Source: Pseudomonas sp. ML96 (lineage in GTDB: Bacteria; Pseudomonadota; Gammaproteobacteria; Pseudomonadales; Pseudomonadaceae). Taken from it: DNA of 64,000 bases. The translations under genes and the position numbers were made by a program. Numbering within the stretch: position 1 is the stretch's first letter; every line of letters starts with the position of its first letter. Under the pieces are notes generated by a model, which was not told the origin of the DNA, searched no databases, and saw only the letters and a list, made by a program, of their open reading frames with translations. The stretch lies in assembly GCF_000761545.1 (NCBI RefSeq), contig NZ_JPMY01000002.1:248001-312000 (forward strand). Direction: 5' to 3'. Below are positions 9,982 to 21,739 of this stretch, piece by piece.

Positions 9982-11346
9982 ATGACCGACAGCTTCGTCA
10001 CCCAATGCCCCCACTGCCGTACCAGCTTCCGCATCAGTCGTGCGCAGCTGGGCGCAGCCCATGGCGCGGTCCGCTGTGGCGCCTGCATGCGCGTGTTCAA
10101 CGCCGCCCAGCAATTGCTGGTGGACCAGAACCGCGCCAGCAAGCCGGCCACACCAACGCCAACGCCGCCGCCCGCTCCTGCTCCGGCCAAGCCGGCCGCG
10201 CCCGTTGCAGCGGCGCCTGTCGCCCCGATGCAGCCCAGCGCACCGACGCCGCCAGCCCCCGTAGCTCCGGCACCCGTGGCCACACCGAGCCCGGCGCCTG
10301 AGAAGAAGTCCGTCGACACCCTGTGGATTCACGACGACCTGGACCTCGACAGCCTCGACCTGGACGAGGAGCTGGCCAAGCTCGAAGAGCAAGAGCTGCA
10401 GCTGTCCCGCGAATTCCTGGCGATGGACAGCTCGGCCAAGCCCGCCGAGCACCTGCCGCACCAGGACGAAGAAGACAATCGCCACGACGAAAGCTGGGCC
10501 GAATCGCTGATCAAGGACGAGCCGCCACGCAAGCCGGCGCCGCTCAGCGTTGCCCGCCCGCCCGTGGAGGCGCCGGTCGAGCCGATTTTTGCCGCCCGAA
10601 CCGAGCCAGCAGAAGCAGTACCTGCGCCCGTCACCAAGCCCGTCACCGAGCCACCGCGCGAACGCGACGAGCCGGCCATCGGCGACCTGCGCGCCGACGA
10701 CGAGGATGAGAGCGAGGAAATCGGCGACGGCGACTACCGCGTCGCGGCCGAGCCCGTGGTGGTGCCCAGCAAGCCCGCGCGCAGCGAGCCAGCTCTGCGC
10801 GACAATGGCCTGCTCGACCTGAATGACGATCCGCTGCAGCTGGACTGGCAGCAGCCGAAGAAACCCTGGGGCCGCTGGATCGGCTGGGGCCTGCTGAACC
10901 TGATCGCCGCCGGCGCCCTGGCCACCCAGTACGTGGCCTACCACTTCGAGGAACTGGCGCGCCAGGACCAGTACCGCCCCTGGTTCGAGACCATCTGTCC
11001 GGAGATCGGCTGCACCCTGCCGTCCAAGGTCGATATCGCGCAAGTGCGCAGCACCAACCTGGTGGTGCGCAGCCATCCGCAGTACATGGACGCGCTGATG
11101 GTCGACGCCATCCTCTACAACCGCGCCCAGTTCGCCCAGCCCTTCCCGCTACTGGAACTGCGCTTCGCCGACCTCAACGGCCAGCTGATCGCCAGCAGCC
11201 GTTTCCGCCCCAGCGAATACCTCAGCGGCGAGCTGGCCGGCCAGGACGAAATGCCGCCGCAGACCCCGATCCACATCTCCCTGGAGATCAAGGACCCGGG
11301 CGCCAGAGCGGTCAACTACAGCCTCAGCTTCTACTCCCCGGAATAG
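9982..11346 (+). CDS. DUF3426 zinc-ribbon membrane protein
   Basis: This 454-residue protein of unknown function has a clear modular build. The N-terminal zinc ribbon has two CxxC pairs (CPHCRTSF and CGACMRVF, about residues 7-34). A Pro/Ala-rich low-complexity linker (about 50-100) and an acidic disordered region follow. A single membrane helix sits near 295-315 (WGLLNLIAAGALATQYVAY). The C-terminal DUF3426 domain (about 320-454) should be periplasmic or extracytoplasmic. The position between prmA and dusB matches PA4851, from memory. A possible -10 (TAAACT, 9949-9954) lies 28 nt upstream. The zinc ribbon resembles MJ0042-type domains; its ligand is unknown. Confidence 0.88.
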   Translation: MTDSFVTQCPHCRTSFRISRAQLGAAHGAVRCGACMRVFNAAQQLLVDQNRASKPATPTPTPPPAPAPAKPAAPVAAAPVAPMQPSAPTPPAPVAPAPVATPSPAPEKKSVDTLWIHDDLDLDSLDLDEELAKLEEQELQLSREFLAMDSSAKPAEHLPHQDEEDNRHDESWAESLIKDEPPRKPAPLSVARPPVEAPVEPIFAARTEPAEAVPAPVTKPVTEPPRERDEPAIGDLRADDEDESEEIGDGDYRVAAEPVVVPSKPARSEPALRDNGLLDLNDDPLQLDWQQPKKPWGRWIGWGLLNLIAAGALATQYVAYHFEELARQDQYRPWFETICPEIGCTLPSKVDIAQVRSTNLVVRSHPQYMDALMVDAILYNRAQFAQPFPLLELRFADLNGQLIASSRFRPSEYLSGELAGQDEMPPQTPIHISLEIKDPGARAVNYSLSFYSPE

Positions 11347-11380
11347 CCTGCAAGCGCCGGATTTCCGGCACTTGCAGGCT
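11345..11380 (+). terminator. Long stem-loop after the DUF3426 gene
   Basis: AGCCTGCAAG...CTTGCAGGCT encloses GCCGG-ATTT-CCGGC, giving a 16-bp stem with one C-A mismatch. It begins inside the stop codon. No T-run follows, so it may act as an RNA 3' end stabiliser rather than a full terminator. Confidence 0.6.
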
Positions 11381-11558
11381 GTCACCTAGCCAACGGCAAT
11401 AACCCGATGGCTGCTCATAATTTGTTCAAAACAGCCTTTATCCGGTCACCGAGAGCGGGTATCATGCCCTCCCTTTTTCGCACTCCCCCGATCGCCGTTC
11501 CGCACTTTGGCAGGCTACGCCATTGCCGGAAACGACCCTCGAGACAACAGGGATGACC

Positions 11559-12557
11559 ATGTCGGTGGTACACATCGGCCCTTACACACTGCCCAATCAG
11601 CTGATCCTCGCCCCCATGGCGGGCGTCACCGATCAGCCGTTCCGGCAGCTGTGCCGGCGCCTGGGCGCCGGGATGGTGGTCTCCGAGATGGTCACCAGTG
11701 ACGTGCGCCTGTGGAACAGCCGCAAGTCGCGCCTGCGCCTGATCCACGAGGGCGATCCCGAGCCACGCTCGGTGCAGATCGCCGGTGGGGACCCCGAGAT
11801 GCTGGCCGAAGCCGCCCGTCGCAATGTCGAACTGGGCGCGCAGATCATCGACATCAACATGGGCTGCCCGGCCAAGAAAGTCTGCAACAAGGCCGCCGGC
11901 TCGGCGCTGATGAAGGATGAAGAGCTGGTGACGGCGATCCTCGATGCGGTGGTCAAGGCGGTCGACGTGCCGGTGACCCTGAAGATCCGCACCGGCTGGG
12001 ACCGCAGCAACAAGAACGGCATCACCGTGGCCAAGATCGCCGAACAGGCCGGCATCAGCGCCCTCGCCGTACACGGCCGCACCCGCGCCGACCTGTACAC
12101 CGGTGAAGCCGAGTACGACACCATCGCCGCGATCAAGCAGGCGATCTCCATTCCGGTGTTCGCCAATGGCGACATCGATTCACCGCACAAGGCCAAGGCC
12201 GTGCTCGACGCTACCGGCGTCGATGCGCTGCTGATCGGCCGTGCGGCGCAAGGGCGACCGTGGATCTTCCGCGAAATCGCTCATTACCTGGCGACCGGCA
12301 CGGAGCTGCCGGCACCAACACTATACGAAGTAGAACGGATCCTGCTGGAGCACCTGGCCGCCTTGCACGCCTTCTATGGCGACCTGATGGGCGTACGCAT
12401 CGCCCGCAAGCATGTCGGCTGGTACCTGGCAACTCTACCCGGCGCCCGCGAGTTTCGCGCCGAGTTCAATCGTCTGGAAAGTACGGACGCACAGTGCACC
12501 GCCGCTCGGCAGTTTTTCGCCGAGCAGAACAACAAAGGAGAAGGGGTGGCCGCATGA
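11559..12557 (+). CDS. dusB: tRNA-dihydrouridine synthase B
   Basis: DusB reduces specific uridines in the tRNA D-loop using FMN and NADPH. The start at MSVVHIGPYTLPN gives 332 residues, the family length; CAGGG lies 7 nt before it, and an ATG at 11553 is possible. Motifs seen are APMAGVTDQPFRQLCRRLG at the N-terminus, the catalytic cysteine loop NMGCPAKKVCNK, VHGRTRADLYTGEAEYD, and the FMN phosphate-binding segment LLIGRAAQGRPWIF. As in most gamma-proteobacteria, it is the first gene of a dusB-fis operon, overlapping fis by 4 nt. A -10-like TATCAT at 11460-11465 lies 94 nt upstream. Confidence 0.96.
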   Translation: MSVVHIGPYTLPNQLILAPMAGVTDQPFRQLCRRLGAGMVVSEMVTSDVRLWNSRKSRLRLIHEGDPEPRSVQIAGGDPEMLAEAARRNVELGAQIIDINMGCPAKKVCNKAAGSALMKDEELVTAILDAVVKAVDVPVTLKIRTGWDRSNKNGITVAKIAEQAGISALAVHGRTRADLYTGEAEYDTIAAIKQAISIPVFANGDIDSPHKAKAVLDATGVDALLIGRAAQGRPWIFREIAHYLATGTELPAPTLYEVERILLEHLAALHAFYGDLMGVRIARKHVGWYLATLPGAREFRAEFNRLESTDAQCTAARQFFAEQNNKGEGVAA

Positions 12558-12889
12558 CGAGGATGACCGAGCCTTTTTTTGAGCAATCAGTTTTTGATGG
12601 GGCAGTACCCGTGAGCGACAACGCCAACCTGAAGCAGCACCTGAACACTCCGTTCGAGCAGGGCCAAACCCTGCGCGACAGCGTGGAGAAGGCTCTGCAC
12701 AACTACTTCGCCCATCTCGAGGGGGCCGACGTCACCGACGTCTACAACCTGGTCCTCACCGAGGTCGAGGCGCCGCTGCTGGAGACCGTGATGAACTACG
12801 TCAAGGGCAACCAGACCAAGGCCTCCGAGCTGCTCGGCCTGAACCGCGGCACTCTGCGCAAGAAACTCAAGCAATACGATCTGCTGTAA
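12554..12889 (+). CDS. fis: Nucleoid-associated DNA-binding protein Fis
   Basis: Fis is a small homodimeric nucleoid protein that bends DNA and controls rRNA, recombination and growth-phase genes. The start at 12554 overlaps the dusB stop (ATGA) and follows AAAGGAGAAGGGG, giving 111 residues; an ATG at 12563 (MTEPFFEQ) would give 108. The C-terminal half is almost invariant in the family: ETVMNYVKGNQTKASELLG, then LNRGTLRKKLKQYDLL, forms the helix-turn-helix. The N-terminal residues before SDNANLKQHL are variable, as in other pseudomonads. It is translationally coupled to dusB and followed by a strong terminator. Confidence 0.95.
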   Translation: MTRMTEPFFEQSVFDGAVPVSDNANLKQHLNTPFEQGQTLRDSVEKALHNYFAHLEGADVTDVYNLVLTEVEAPLLETVMNYVKGNQTKASELLGLNRGTLRKKLKQYDLL

Positions 12890-12924
12890 GCCTCGAATAC
12901 ATGGAAAAGGGCGGCCCCCAATAC

Positions 12925-12946
12925 AAAAAAGGGCTCGCCCTTTTTT
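12925..12946 (+). terminator. Rho-independent terminator after fis
   Basis: AAAAAAGGG-CTCG-CCCTTTTTT forms a 9-bp stem with a terminal T-run, 35 nt after the fis stop and before purH. The poly-A start of the stem would make it work on the reverse strand too. Confidence 0.85.
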
Positions 12947-12976
12947 ACTGAATCTCCAGCTCCGATGGACTTTGCA

Positions 12977-14584
12977 ATGACCGACCAGACCACCCGCCTC
13001 CCCGTTCGCCGCGCCCTGATCAGCGTCTCCGACAAGACCGGCATCCTCGAGTTCGCCCGTGAACTCGTCAGCCTGGGCGTGGAAATCCTCTCCACCGGCG
13101 GCACCTACAAGCTGCTCAAGGACAACGGCGTCGCGGCCGTGGAAGTCGCCGATTACACCGGCTTCCCGGAAATGATGGACGGCCGGGTGAAGACCCTGCA
13201 CCCGAAGATCCACGGCGGCATCCTCGGCCGTCGCGCGCTGGACGGCGACGTGATGGAGCAGCACGGCATCAAGCCGATCGACCTGGTCGCGGTCAACCTC
13301 TACCCCTTCGCCGCCACCGTGGCCAAGCCGGGCTGTGACCTGGCCGACGCCATCGAGAACATCGACATCGGCGGCCCGACCATGGTCCGCTCCGCGGCGA
13401 AGAACCACAAAGACGTGGCCATCGTGGTCAACGCCAGCGACTACGCCGGCATTGTCGAGTCGCTGAAGGCCGGTGGCCTGAGCTACGCCCAGCGCTTCGA
13501 CCTGGCACTGAAAGCCTTCGAGCACACCGCTGCCTACGACGGCATGATCGCCAACTACCTGGGCACCATCGACCAGAGCCGCGACACCCTGAGCACCGAA
13601 GAGCGCGGTTCCTTCCCGCGCACCTTCAACAGCCAGTTCATCAAGGCCCAGGAAATGCGCTACGGCGAGAACCCGCACCAGAGCGCGGCGTTCTACGTGG
13701 AAGCCCAGAAAGGCGAGGCCAGCGTCGCCACCGCCATCCAGCTGCAGGGCAAGGAACTGTCGTTCAACAACGTGGCCGACACCGACGCCGCGCTGGAGTG
13801 CGTGAAGAGCTTCGTCAAACCGGCCTGCGTCATCGTCAAGCACGCCAACCCGTGCGGCGTGGCCGTAGCCACCGACGCCGAAGGCGGCATCCGCAAGGCC
13901 TACGACCTGGCCTACGCCACCGACACCGAATCGGCCTTCGGCGGCATCATCGCCTTCAACCGCGAGCTGGACGGCGAAACTGCCAAGGCCATCGTCGACC
14001 GCCAGTTCGTCGAAGTGATCATCGCCCCGAAAATCTCCCAGGCCGCCCGCGACGTGGTTGCCGCCAAAACCAACGTACGCCTGCTCGAGTGCGGCGAATG
14101 GCCGGCCGAGCGCAGCGCTGGTTGGGACTTCAAGCGCGTCAACGGTGGCCTGCTGGTACAGAGCCGCGACATCGGCATGATCAAGGCCGAAGACCTGAAG
14201 ATCGTGACCAAGCGCGCGCCGAGCGAGCAGGAAATCCATGACCTGATCTTCGCCTGGAAAGTGGCCAAGTTCGTCAAATCCAACGCCATCGTCTACGCCA
14301 AGGGCCGCCAGACCATCGGCGTCGGCGCCGGCCAGATGAGCCGCGTCAACTCCGCACGCATCGCCGCGATCAAGGCCGAGCACGCCGGCCTGCAGGTCGC
14401 CGGTTCGGTGATGGCCTCCGACGCCTTCTTCCCGTTCCGCGACGGCCTGGAGAATGCGGCCAAGGTCGGCATCACCGCGGTGATCCAGCCGGGCGGTTCG
14501 ATGCGCGATGCGGAAGTCATCGCTGCGGCCGACGAAGCCGGCATCGCCATGGTATTCACCGGCATGCGCCACTTCCGCCACTAA
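12977..14584 (+). CDS. purH: Bifunctional AICAR transformylase / IMP cyclohydrolase
   Basis: PurH carries out the last two steps of purine synthesis: formylation of AICAR by 10-formyl-tetrahydrofolate, then ring closure to IMP. The start at [22 protein letters not shown] (12977) gives 535 residues, the expected length; the ATG at 12965 adds four residues. The N-terminal MGS-like cyclohydrolase domain (about 10-150) contains [15 protein letters not shown] and STGGTYK. The C-terminal transformylase domain contains [13 protein letters not shown] and the catalytic Lys-His pair. It is followed by purD after a 222-bp leader with two hairpins, suggesting separate control of purD despite the shared pathway. 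Confidence 0.97.
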   Translation: MTDQTTRLPVRRALISVSDKTGILEFARELVSLGVEILSTGGTYKLLKDNGVAAVEVADYTGFPEMMDGRVKTLHPKIHGGILGRRALDGDVMEQHGIKPIDLVAVNLYPFAATVAKPGCDLADAIENIDIGGPTMVRSAAKNHKDVAIVVNASDYAGIVESLKAGGLSYAQRFDLALKAFEHTAAYDGMIANYLGTIDQSRDTLSTEERGSFPRTFNSQFIKAQEMRYGENPHQSAAFYVEAQKGEASVATAIQLQGKELSFNNVADTDAALECVKSFVKPACVIVKHANPCGVAVATDAEGGIRKAYDLAYATDTESAFGGIIAFNRELDGETAKAIVDRQFVEVIIAPKISQAARDVVAAKTNVRLLECGEWPAERSAGWDFKRVNGGLLVQSRDIGMIKAEDLKIVTKRAPSEQEIHDLIFAWKVAKFVKSNAIVYAKGRQTIGVGAGQMSRVNSARIAAIKAEHAGLQVAGSVMASDAFFPFRDGLENAAKVGITAVIQPGGSMRDAEVIAAADEAGIAMVFTGMRHFRH

Positions 14585-14743
14585 CCGTGGCACGGCCGCG
14601 CTGAAGCGCCCGTCTGCGTTGTTGGAGGCCGATTCGCCGATGCTCATTGCCACCAGGCAACTGCGCTCGTCGAACCGACCTCCGCCTAGCAGCCAGAGGT
14701 TTCATCACGGCCCGATGGATTGTTAGAAGCAAGATTTTCGTAG

Positions 14744-14787
14744 GGTGGATAACGTTCTGTTTATCCACCAAACGGGCCCAAGGCCCG
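14744..14787 (+). repeat. Tandem hairpins in the purH-purD gap
   Basis: GGTGGATAA (14744-14752) pairs with TTATCCACC (14761-14769). Four bases later CGGGCC-CAA-GGCCCG (14773-14787) forms a second stem. The first resembles a GTAGGGTGGATAAC...TTATCCACC intergenic element that I recall as multicopy in pseudomonads. Neither stem has a T-run. The purD start is 19 nt downstream. Confidence 0.6.
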
Positions 14788-14806
14788 CCTCCACTGGGAG
14801 AGAAAC

Positions 14807-16099
14807 ATGAATGTATTGATCATCGGCAGCGGCGGTCGTGAACACGCCCTGGCCTGGAAAGTGGCGCAGGACAAGCGCGTCGAGAAGGTCTTCGTCGCCC
14901 CGGGCAACGCCGGCACCGCCACCGAAGCTAAGTGCGAAAACGTGAGCATCGACGTGCTGGCCATCGAGCAGCTGGCCGACTTCGCCGAGAAAAACGTGCA
15001 GCTGACCATCGTTGGCCCGGAAGCGCCGCTGGTGAAGGGCGTGGTCGACCTGTTCCGCACCCGCAAGCTGGACATCTTCGGCCCCACCGCCGCCGCCGCC
15101 CAGCTGGAAGGCTCCAAGGCCTTCACCAAGGACTTCCTGGCGCGCCACAACATCCCCACCGCCGACTACCAGAACTTCACTGAAGTCGAGCCGGCGCTGG
15201 CCTACCTGCGCGAGAAAGGCGCGCCGATCGTGGTCAAGGCCGACGGCCTGGCCGCCGGTAAAGGCGTGATCGTCGCCATGACCCTGGCCGAAGCCGAAGA
15301 AGCCGTGCGCGACATGCTGTCGGGCAACGCCTTCGGCGATGCCGGCGCGCGCGTGGTGATCGAGGAATTCCTCGACGGCGAAGAAGCCAGCTTCATCGTT
15401 ATGGTCGACGGCGAGAACGTGCTGCCGATGGCCACCAGCCAGGACCACAAGCGGGTTGGCGATGCCGACACCGGTCCGAACACCGGCGGCATGGGCGCCT
15501 ACTCGCCGGCCCCAGTGGTCACCGCCGACGTACACAAGCGCGTGATGGACGAAGTGATCTACCCGACCGTGCGTGGCATGGCCGCTGAAGGCAACGTCTA
15601 CACCGGCTTCCTCTACGCAGGTCTGATGATCGACAAGGCCGGCAAGCCGAAAGTCATCGAATTCAACTGCCGCTTCGGCGACCCGGAAACGCAACCGATC
15701 ATGGTGCGCCTGGAGTCCTCGCTGGTGCTGCTGGTCGAGGCTGCCCTGGCCAAGGCGCTGGACAAGGTCGAAGCGACCTGGGACCCGCGTCCGACCGTGG
15801 GTGTGGTGATCGCCGCTGGCGGCTACCCGGCCGACTACGCCAAGGGTGACGTGATCGAAGGTCTGGACGCCGCTGCCAAGATCGACGGCAAGGTGTTCCA
15901 CGCCGGTACCGCGCTGAACGCAGCCGGTGAGATCGTTACCGCCGGCGGCCGTGTGCTGTGCGCCACCGCCATCGGCAAGAGCGTGTCCGACGCCCAGCAG
16001 CAGGCCTACCGCCTGGCCGAGCAGATCCGCTGGAACGGCAGCTTCTACCGCAAGGACATCGGCTACCGCGCCATTGCCCGCGAAAACGGCGAAGGCTGA
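14807..16099 (+). CDS. purD: Phosphoribosylamine-glycine ligase
   Basis: PurD joins glycine to 5-phosphoribosylamine with ATP to form GAR, the second step of purine synthesis. The 430-residue ATP-grasp enzyme starts MNVLIIGSGGREHALAWK, the family signature of the N-domain. It has the ATP-grasp segment VKADGLAAGKGVIVA and the metal-binding IEFNCRFGDPETQ. GGGAG lies 7 nt before the ATG. A strong terminator follows, so the purHD unit ends here. Confidence 0.97.
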   Translation: MNVLIIGSGGREHALAWKVAQDKRVEKVFVAPGNAGTATEAKCENVSIDVLAIEQLADFAEKNVQLTIVGPEAPLVKGVVDLFRTRKLDIFGPTAAAAQLEGSKAFTKDFLARHNIPTADYQNFTEVEPALAYLREKGAPIVVKADGLAAGKGVIVAMTLAEAEEAVRDMLSGNAFGDAGARVVIEEFLDGEEASFIVMVDGENVLPMATSQDHKRVGDADTGPNTGGMGAYSPAPVVTADVHKRVMDEVIYPTVRGMAAEGNVYTGFLYAGLMIDKAGKPKVIEFNCRFGDPETQPIMVRLESSLVLLVEAALAKALDKVEATWDPRPTVGVVIAAGGYPADYAKGDVIEGLDAAAKIDGKVFHAGTALNAAGEIVTAGGRVLCATAIGKSVSDAQQQAYRLAEQIRWNGSFYRKDIGYRAIARENGEG

Positions 16100-16113
16100 T
16101 TTTCAGCCGATAG

Positions 16114-16142
16114 AAAAAGGCCCCGCACTGCGGGGCCTTTTC
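16114..16142 (+). terminator. Rho-independent terminator after purD
   Basis: AAAAGGCCCCGC-ACT-GCGGGGCCTTTT is a 12-bp perfect stem with a short T-run, 15 nt after the purD stop. It probably also serves the convergent MFS gene on the reverse strand. Confidence 0.9.
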
Positions 16143-16157
16143 ATTTCTGCATCGTGA

Positions 16158-17834
16158 TCAGTGCCAGTCGCGCAGATCGCGGTCCTTGGTCTCCGGCATC
16201 AGGAACAGGCCGATGATGAAGGTCATCACCGCCACCACAATCGGGTACCACAGCCCGTAGTAGATGTTGCCGGTGGCGGCGACCATGGCGAAGGCGGTGG
16301 TCGGCAGGAAGCCACCGAACCAGCCGTTGCCGATGTGGTACGGCAGCGACATCGCGGTGTAGCGGATGCGTGTCGGGAACAGCTCGACCAGCAGCGCCGC
16401 GATGGGCCCGTAAACCATGGTCACGAACAGCACCAGGATGGTCAGCAGCAGCACCAGCATCGGCGTGTTGATCTGCGCCGGATCGGCCTTGGCCGGGTAG
16501 CCGTGGCTGCGGATCACCTCGGTCATCTTCAGGTTAAAGGCATCGGACTCGGCCTTGAACTGATCGGCCGGCATACCGGCGCCGGAGAACGAGGCGATGG
16601 TCTGCTCACCGATGCGGATGCTCGCCGGAGTGCCGGCCGGCGCCTCCTCGTTGGCATAGTTCACCGAGTTACGGGCGAGGAAGCCCTTGGCAATATCGCA
16701 GGAGCTGACGAACTTCGCGGTGCCCACCGGGTTGAACTGGAACGAGCACTCGTTCGGGTCGGCCACCACGGTGACCGGGGCCGAAGTCTGCGCCTGCTCC
16801 AGCGCCGGGTTGGCGTAGTGGGTGATCAGGCCGAACAGCGGGAAGTAGGTCAGCGCGGCGATCAGACAGCCGCCGAGGATGATCGGCTTACGCCCGATCT
16901 TGTCCGACAGCCAGCCGAAGACGATGAAGAACGGCGTACCGATCAGCAGCGACAGGGCGATCAGGATGTTCGCCGTGGCGGCCTCGACCTTGAGCGTCTG
17001 GGTCAGGAAGAACAGCGCGTAGAACTGGCCGGTGTACCACACCACCGCCTGGCCGGCGGTGCCGCCGAACAGGGCGATCAGCGCCATCTTGGCGTTTTCC
17101 CAACGACCGAAGGCTTCGGTCAGCGGCGCCTTGGAGGTCTTGCCCTCTTCCTTCATCTTCTTGAACGCCGGGCTCTCGCTGAGGGTCAGGCGAATCCACA
17201 CCGAGATGCCGAGCAGGACGATGGAGAGCAGGAAGGGAATGCGCCAGCCCCAGGCGGCGAACTCTTCCTCGCCGAGCCAGGTACGGGTGCCGAGGATCAC
17301 CAGCAGCGAGAGGAACAGGCCCAGGGTCGCGGTGGTCTGGATCCACGAGGTGTAGAAGCCGCGGCGGCCGTGTGGAGCATGCTCGGCCACGTAGGTCGCC
17401 GCACCGCCGTACTCGCCGCCCAGCGCCAGGCCCTGGAACAGCCGTAACACGATGAGGATCACCGGCGCCGCGATGCCCCACGAGGCATAGGACGGCAGGA
17501 TGCCGACGATGAAGGTCGACAGGCCCATGATCAGGATGGTGATGAGGAAGGTGTACTTGCGCCCGACCAGATCGCCCAGGCGACCGAACACGATGGCGCC
17601 GAACGGACGCACGGCGAAGCCGGCGGCGAAGGCCATGAGGGCGAAGATGAAGGCTGCGGTCGGGTTAACCCCCGAGAAGAACTGCGCTGCGATGATGGCC
17701 GAGAGCGAACCGTACAAGTAGAAGTCGTACCATTCGAACACGGTGCCGAGGGAGGAGGCGAAAATGACTTTCCGCTCCTCCGAGGTCATGGGACCAGCCG
17801 GTGCATGGCCGGAGTCTGCAGTTGCCACACTCAT
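16158..17834 (-). CDS. MFS transporter, metabolite:H+ symporter type, with periplasmic insert
   Basis: This 558-residue inner-membrane protein belongs to the major facilitator superfamily. FEWYDFYLYG in the first helix and the loop motif RPFGAIVFGRLGDLVGRKY are typical of the metabolite:H+ symporter (ShiA/ProP-like) family. The length exceeds the usual 430-450 residues because of an insert of about 120 residues between two membrane segments (after FGLITHYANPALEQ). The insert contains two cysteines (NECSFQFN and SSCDIAK) and is probably periplasmic. The start at 17834 follows AGGAGG; an upstream in-frame start at 17915 lacks this. The substrate cannot be named from sequence. It is divergent from retS, with no obvious functional link. 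Confidence 0.85.
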   Translation of the reverse strand: MSVATADSGHAPAGPMTSEERKVIFASSLGTVFEWYDFYLYGSLSAIIAAQFFSGVNPTAAFIFALMAFAAGFAVRPFGAIVFGRLGDLVGRKYTFLITILIMGLSTFIVGILPSYASWGIAAPVILIVLRLFQGLALGGEYGGAATYVAEHAPHGRRGFYTSWIQTTATLGLFLSLLVILGTRTWLGEEEFAAWGWRIPFLLSIVLLGISVWIRLTLSESPAFKKMKEEGKTSKAPLTEAFGRWENAKMALIALFGGTAGQAVVWYTGQFYALFFLTQTLKVEAATANILIALSLLIGTPFFIVFGWLSDKIGRKPIILGGCLIAALTYFPLFGLITHYANPALEQAQTSAPVTVVADPNECSFQFNPVGTAKFVSSCDIAKGFLARNSVNYANEEAPAGTPASIRIGEQTIASFSGAGMPADQFKAESDAFNLKMTEVIRSHGYPAKADPAQINTPMLVLLLTILVLFVTMVYGPIAALLVELFPTRIRYTAMSLPYHIGNGWFGGFLPTTAFAMVAATGNIYYGLWYPIVVAVMTFIIGLFLMPETKDRDLRDWH

Positions 17835-18151
17835 GGGTGCCGCCTCCTGACATCCGTCGACAAAGGCGGAATCGCCCTCTTGCGGACGTCTTTCTTGTGA
17901 TTGTTCTACAAGCAAGGCTAGACGCGGCCTTCAGGAGCGAAATTAGACTTTAGTCTGATAGGCTTGAAATTCCGGGGGAAATCGGCACTGCAGCCGCTGC
18001 CGGCGAAAGGTCTAGCGCCAGCTTGCGCCGATTCGTGACGCAACGCCGAGTAAATATGCGGTAAAGCCCCCGTTCACGAGGCAGCCATGGGTGCCTTTTG
18101 TCTACGGCCCGTAGCTATAATCCGGGAATCTATCGAAGAAGGGACTCCACC
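17835..18151. other. Intergenic region between MFS gene and retS
   Basis: These 317 bp hold divergent promoters. A small inverted repeat AGACT-TT-AGTCT lies at 17945-17956. GAAATT occurs twice nearby (about 17938 and 17966). The retS -10 box is at 18116-18121. No open reading frame here looks real. Confidence 0.5.
18116..18121 (+). promoter_or_regulatory. Consensus -10 box of retS
   Basis: TATAAT is a perfect sigma-70 -10 hexamer 30 nt before the chosen GTG start. The -35 region is not well conserved. Transcription from here would begin near 18128, which excludes the TTG at 18098 as a start codon. Confidence 0.6.
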
Positions 18152-20920
<2,769 letters not shown>

Positions 20921-20985
20921 TACGGTGGCGGTGGCTGGCCATCGCCTTCTATGCTGTGCCCGTCTGCCCCTGAAGAGCCCTGTCC

Positions 20986-21582
20986 ATGCTGTCGCTGCTG
21001 TTCACCGTCTACCTGAAGATGCTGGTCCTCTACAGCCCGTTCTTCGTGCTGTCGTGCTTTATCGGCCTGACGCCGGGCTACAGCGTCAAGGAACGCAAGA
21101 AGCTGGCCTGGAAGGTGGCCCTCGGCACCCTGATCGCCAGCGTGCTGCTGTACCTGTTCGGCAAGGCCATCTTCGAGATCTTCGGCATCACCGCCGACGC
21201 CTTCCGCATCGGCGCTGGCTCGGTGCTGTTCATCTCGGCGCTGGGCATGGCCCAGGGCAAGTCGGCGGTACAGGCGGACAACGTGCAGCAGGACGTCACC
21301 ATCGTGCCGCTGACCATCCCGCTCACCGTCGGCCCCGGCACCATCGGTGCGCTGCTGGTGATGGGCATCAGCCAGCCGGAATGGGATGACAAGGTGGCGG
21401 CCATCCTTGCCATCGCCATCGCCAGCGCCACGGTCGGCATCGTGCTCTACCTATCCGACAAGGTCGAACGCCTGCTCGGCCAGCAGGGCCTGCAGATCCT
21501 CAGCCGCCTGATGGGCCTGTTCGTCTGCGCCCTGGCCGCGCAGATCATCTTCACCGGGGTCAAGGGCTACCTCGCGTCCTGA
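20986..21582 (+). CDS. MarC family integral membrane protein
   Basis: This 198-residue protein has six predicted membrane helices. Its pattern is typical of the MarC/YhgN family: LYSPFFVLSCFIGLTPGYS near the N-terminus and PLTIPLTVGPGTIGALLVMG in the centre. The family was once linked to multiple antibiotic resistance, but that role has not held up and its function is unknown. It is 65 nt after retS. It is followed by a 157-bp gap containing a sigma-54 type promoter for the next gene, so it is probably not part of the nitrogen block. Confidence 0.9.
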   Translation: MLSLLFTVYLKMLVLYSPFFVLSCFIGLTPGYSVKERKKLAWKVALGTLIASVLLYLFGKAIFEIFGITADAFRIGAGSVLFISALGMAQGKSAVQADNVQQDVTIVPLTIPLTVGPGTIGALLVMGISQPEWDDKVAAILAIAIASATVGIVLYLSDKVERLLGQQGLQILSRLMGLFVCALAAQIIFTGVKGYLAS

Positions 21583-21683
21583 TGCACCAGCGCCGGGCGC
21601 ACGGCCCCCAAACGGGGCGAGCGCCCGCGCATAATCACCTGCAAGAACTCGATAACTTCATACACATCAGCCAGTTAGGTATC

Positions 21684-21699
21684 TGGCACAGCTTTCGCT
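21684..21699 (+). promoter_or_regulatory. Sigma-54 (RpoN) -24/-12 promoter for atzF
   Basis: TGGCACAGCTTTCGCT fits the RpoN consensus TGGCACG-N4-TTGCW at all but two fixed positions. It has the essential GG (21685-21686) and GC (21697-21698) dinucleotides exactly ten bases apart. Transcription would begin about 12 nt later, leaving a leader of roughly 30 nt before atzF at 21740. The surrounding sequence is AT-rich for this genome. It suggests nitrogen control through NtrC, but no well-spaced NtrC site is obvious upstream. Confidence 0.7.
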
Positions 21700-21739
21700 T
21701 TATGGACATCAACTTGGATACAAGAAGGAATCTAGGAAG

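Noticed and set aside
18098..18151. Upstream TTG start for retS
   Set aside because: A consensus -10 (18116-18121) lies downstream of it and the GTG at 18152 has a good ribosome-binding site.
21585..21610. NtrC site TGCACC...GGCGCA upstream of the sigma-54 promoter
   Set aside because: The half-sites are separated by about two bases too many for the usual NtrC palindrome.
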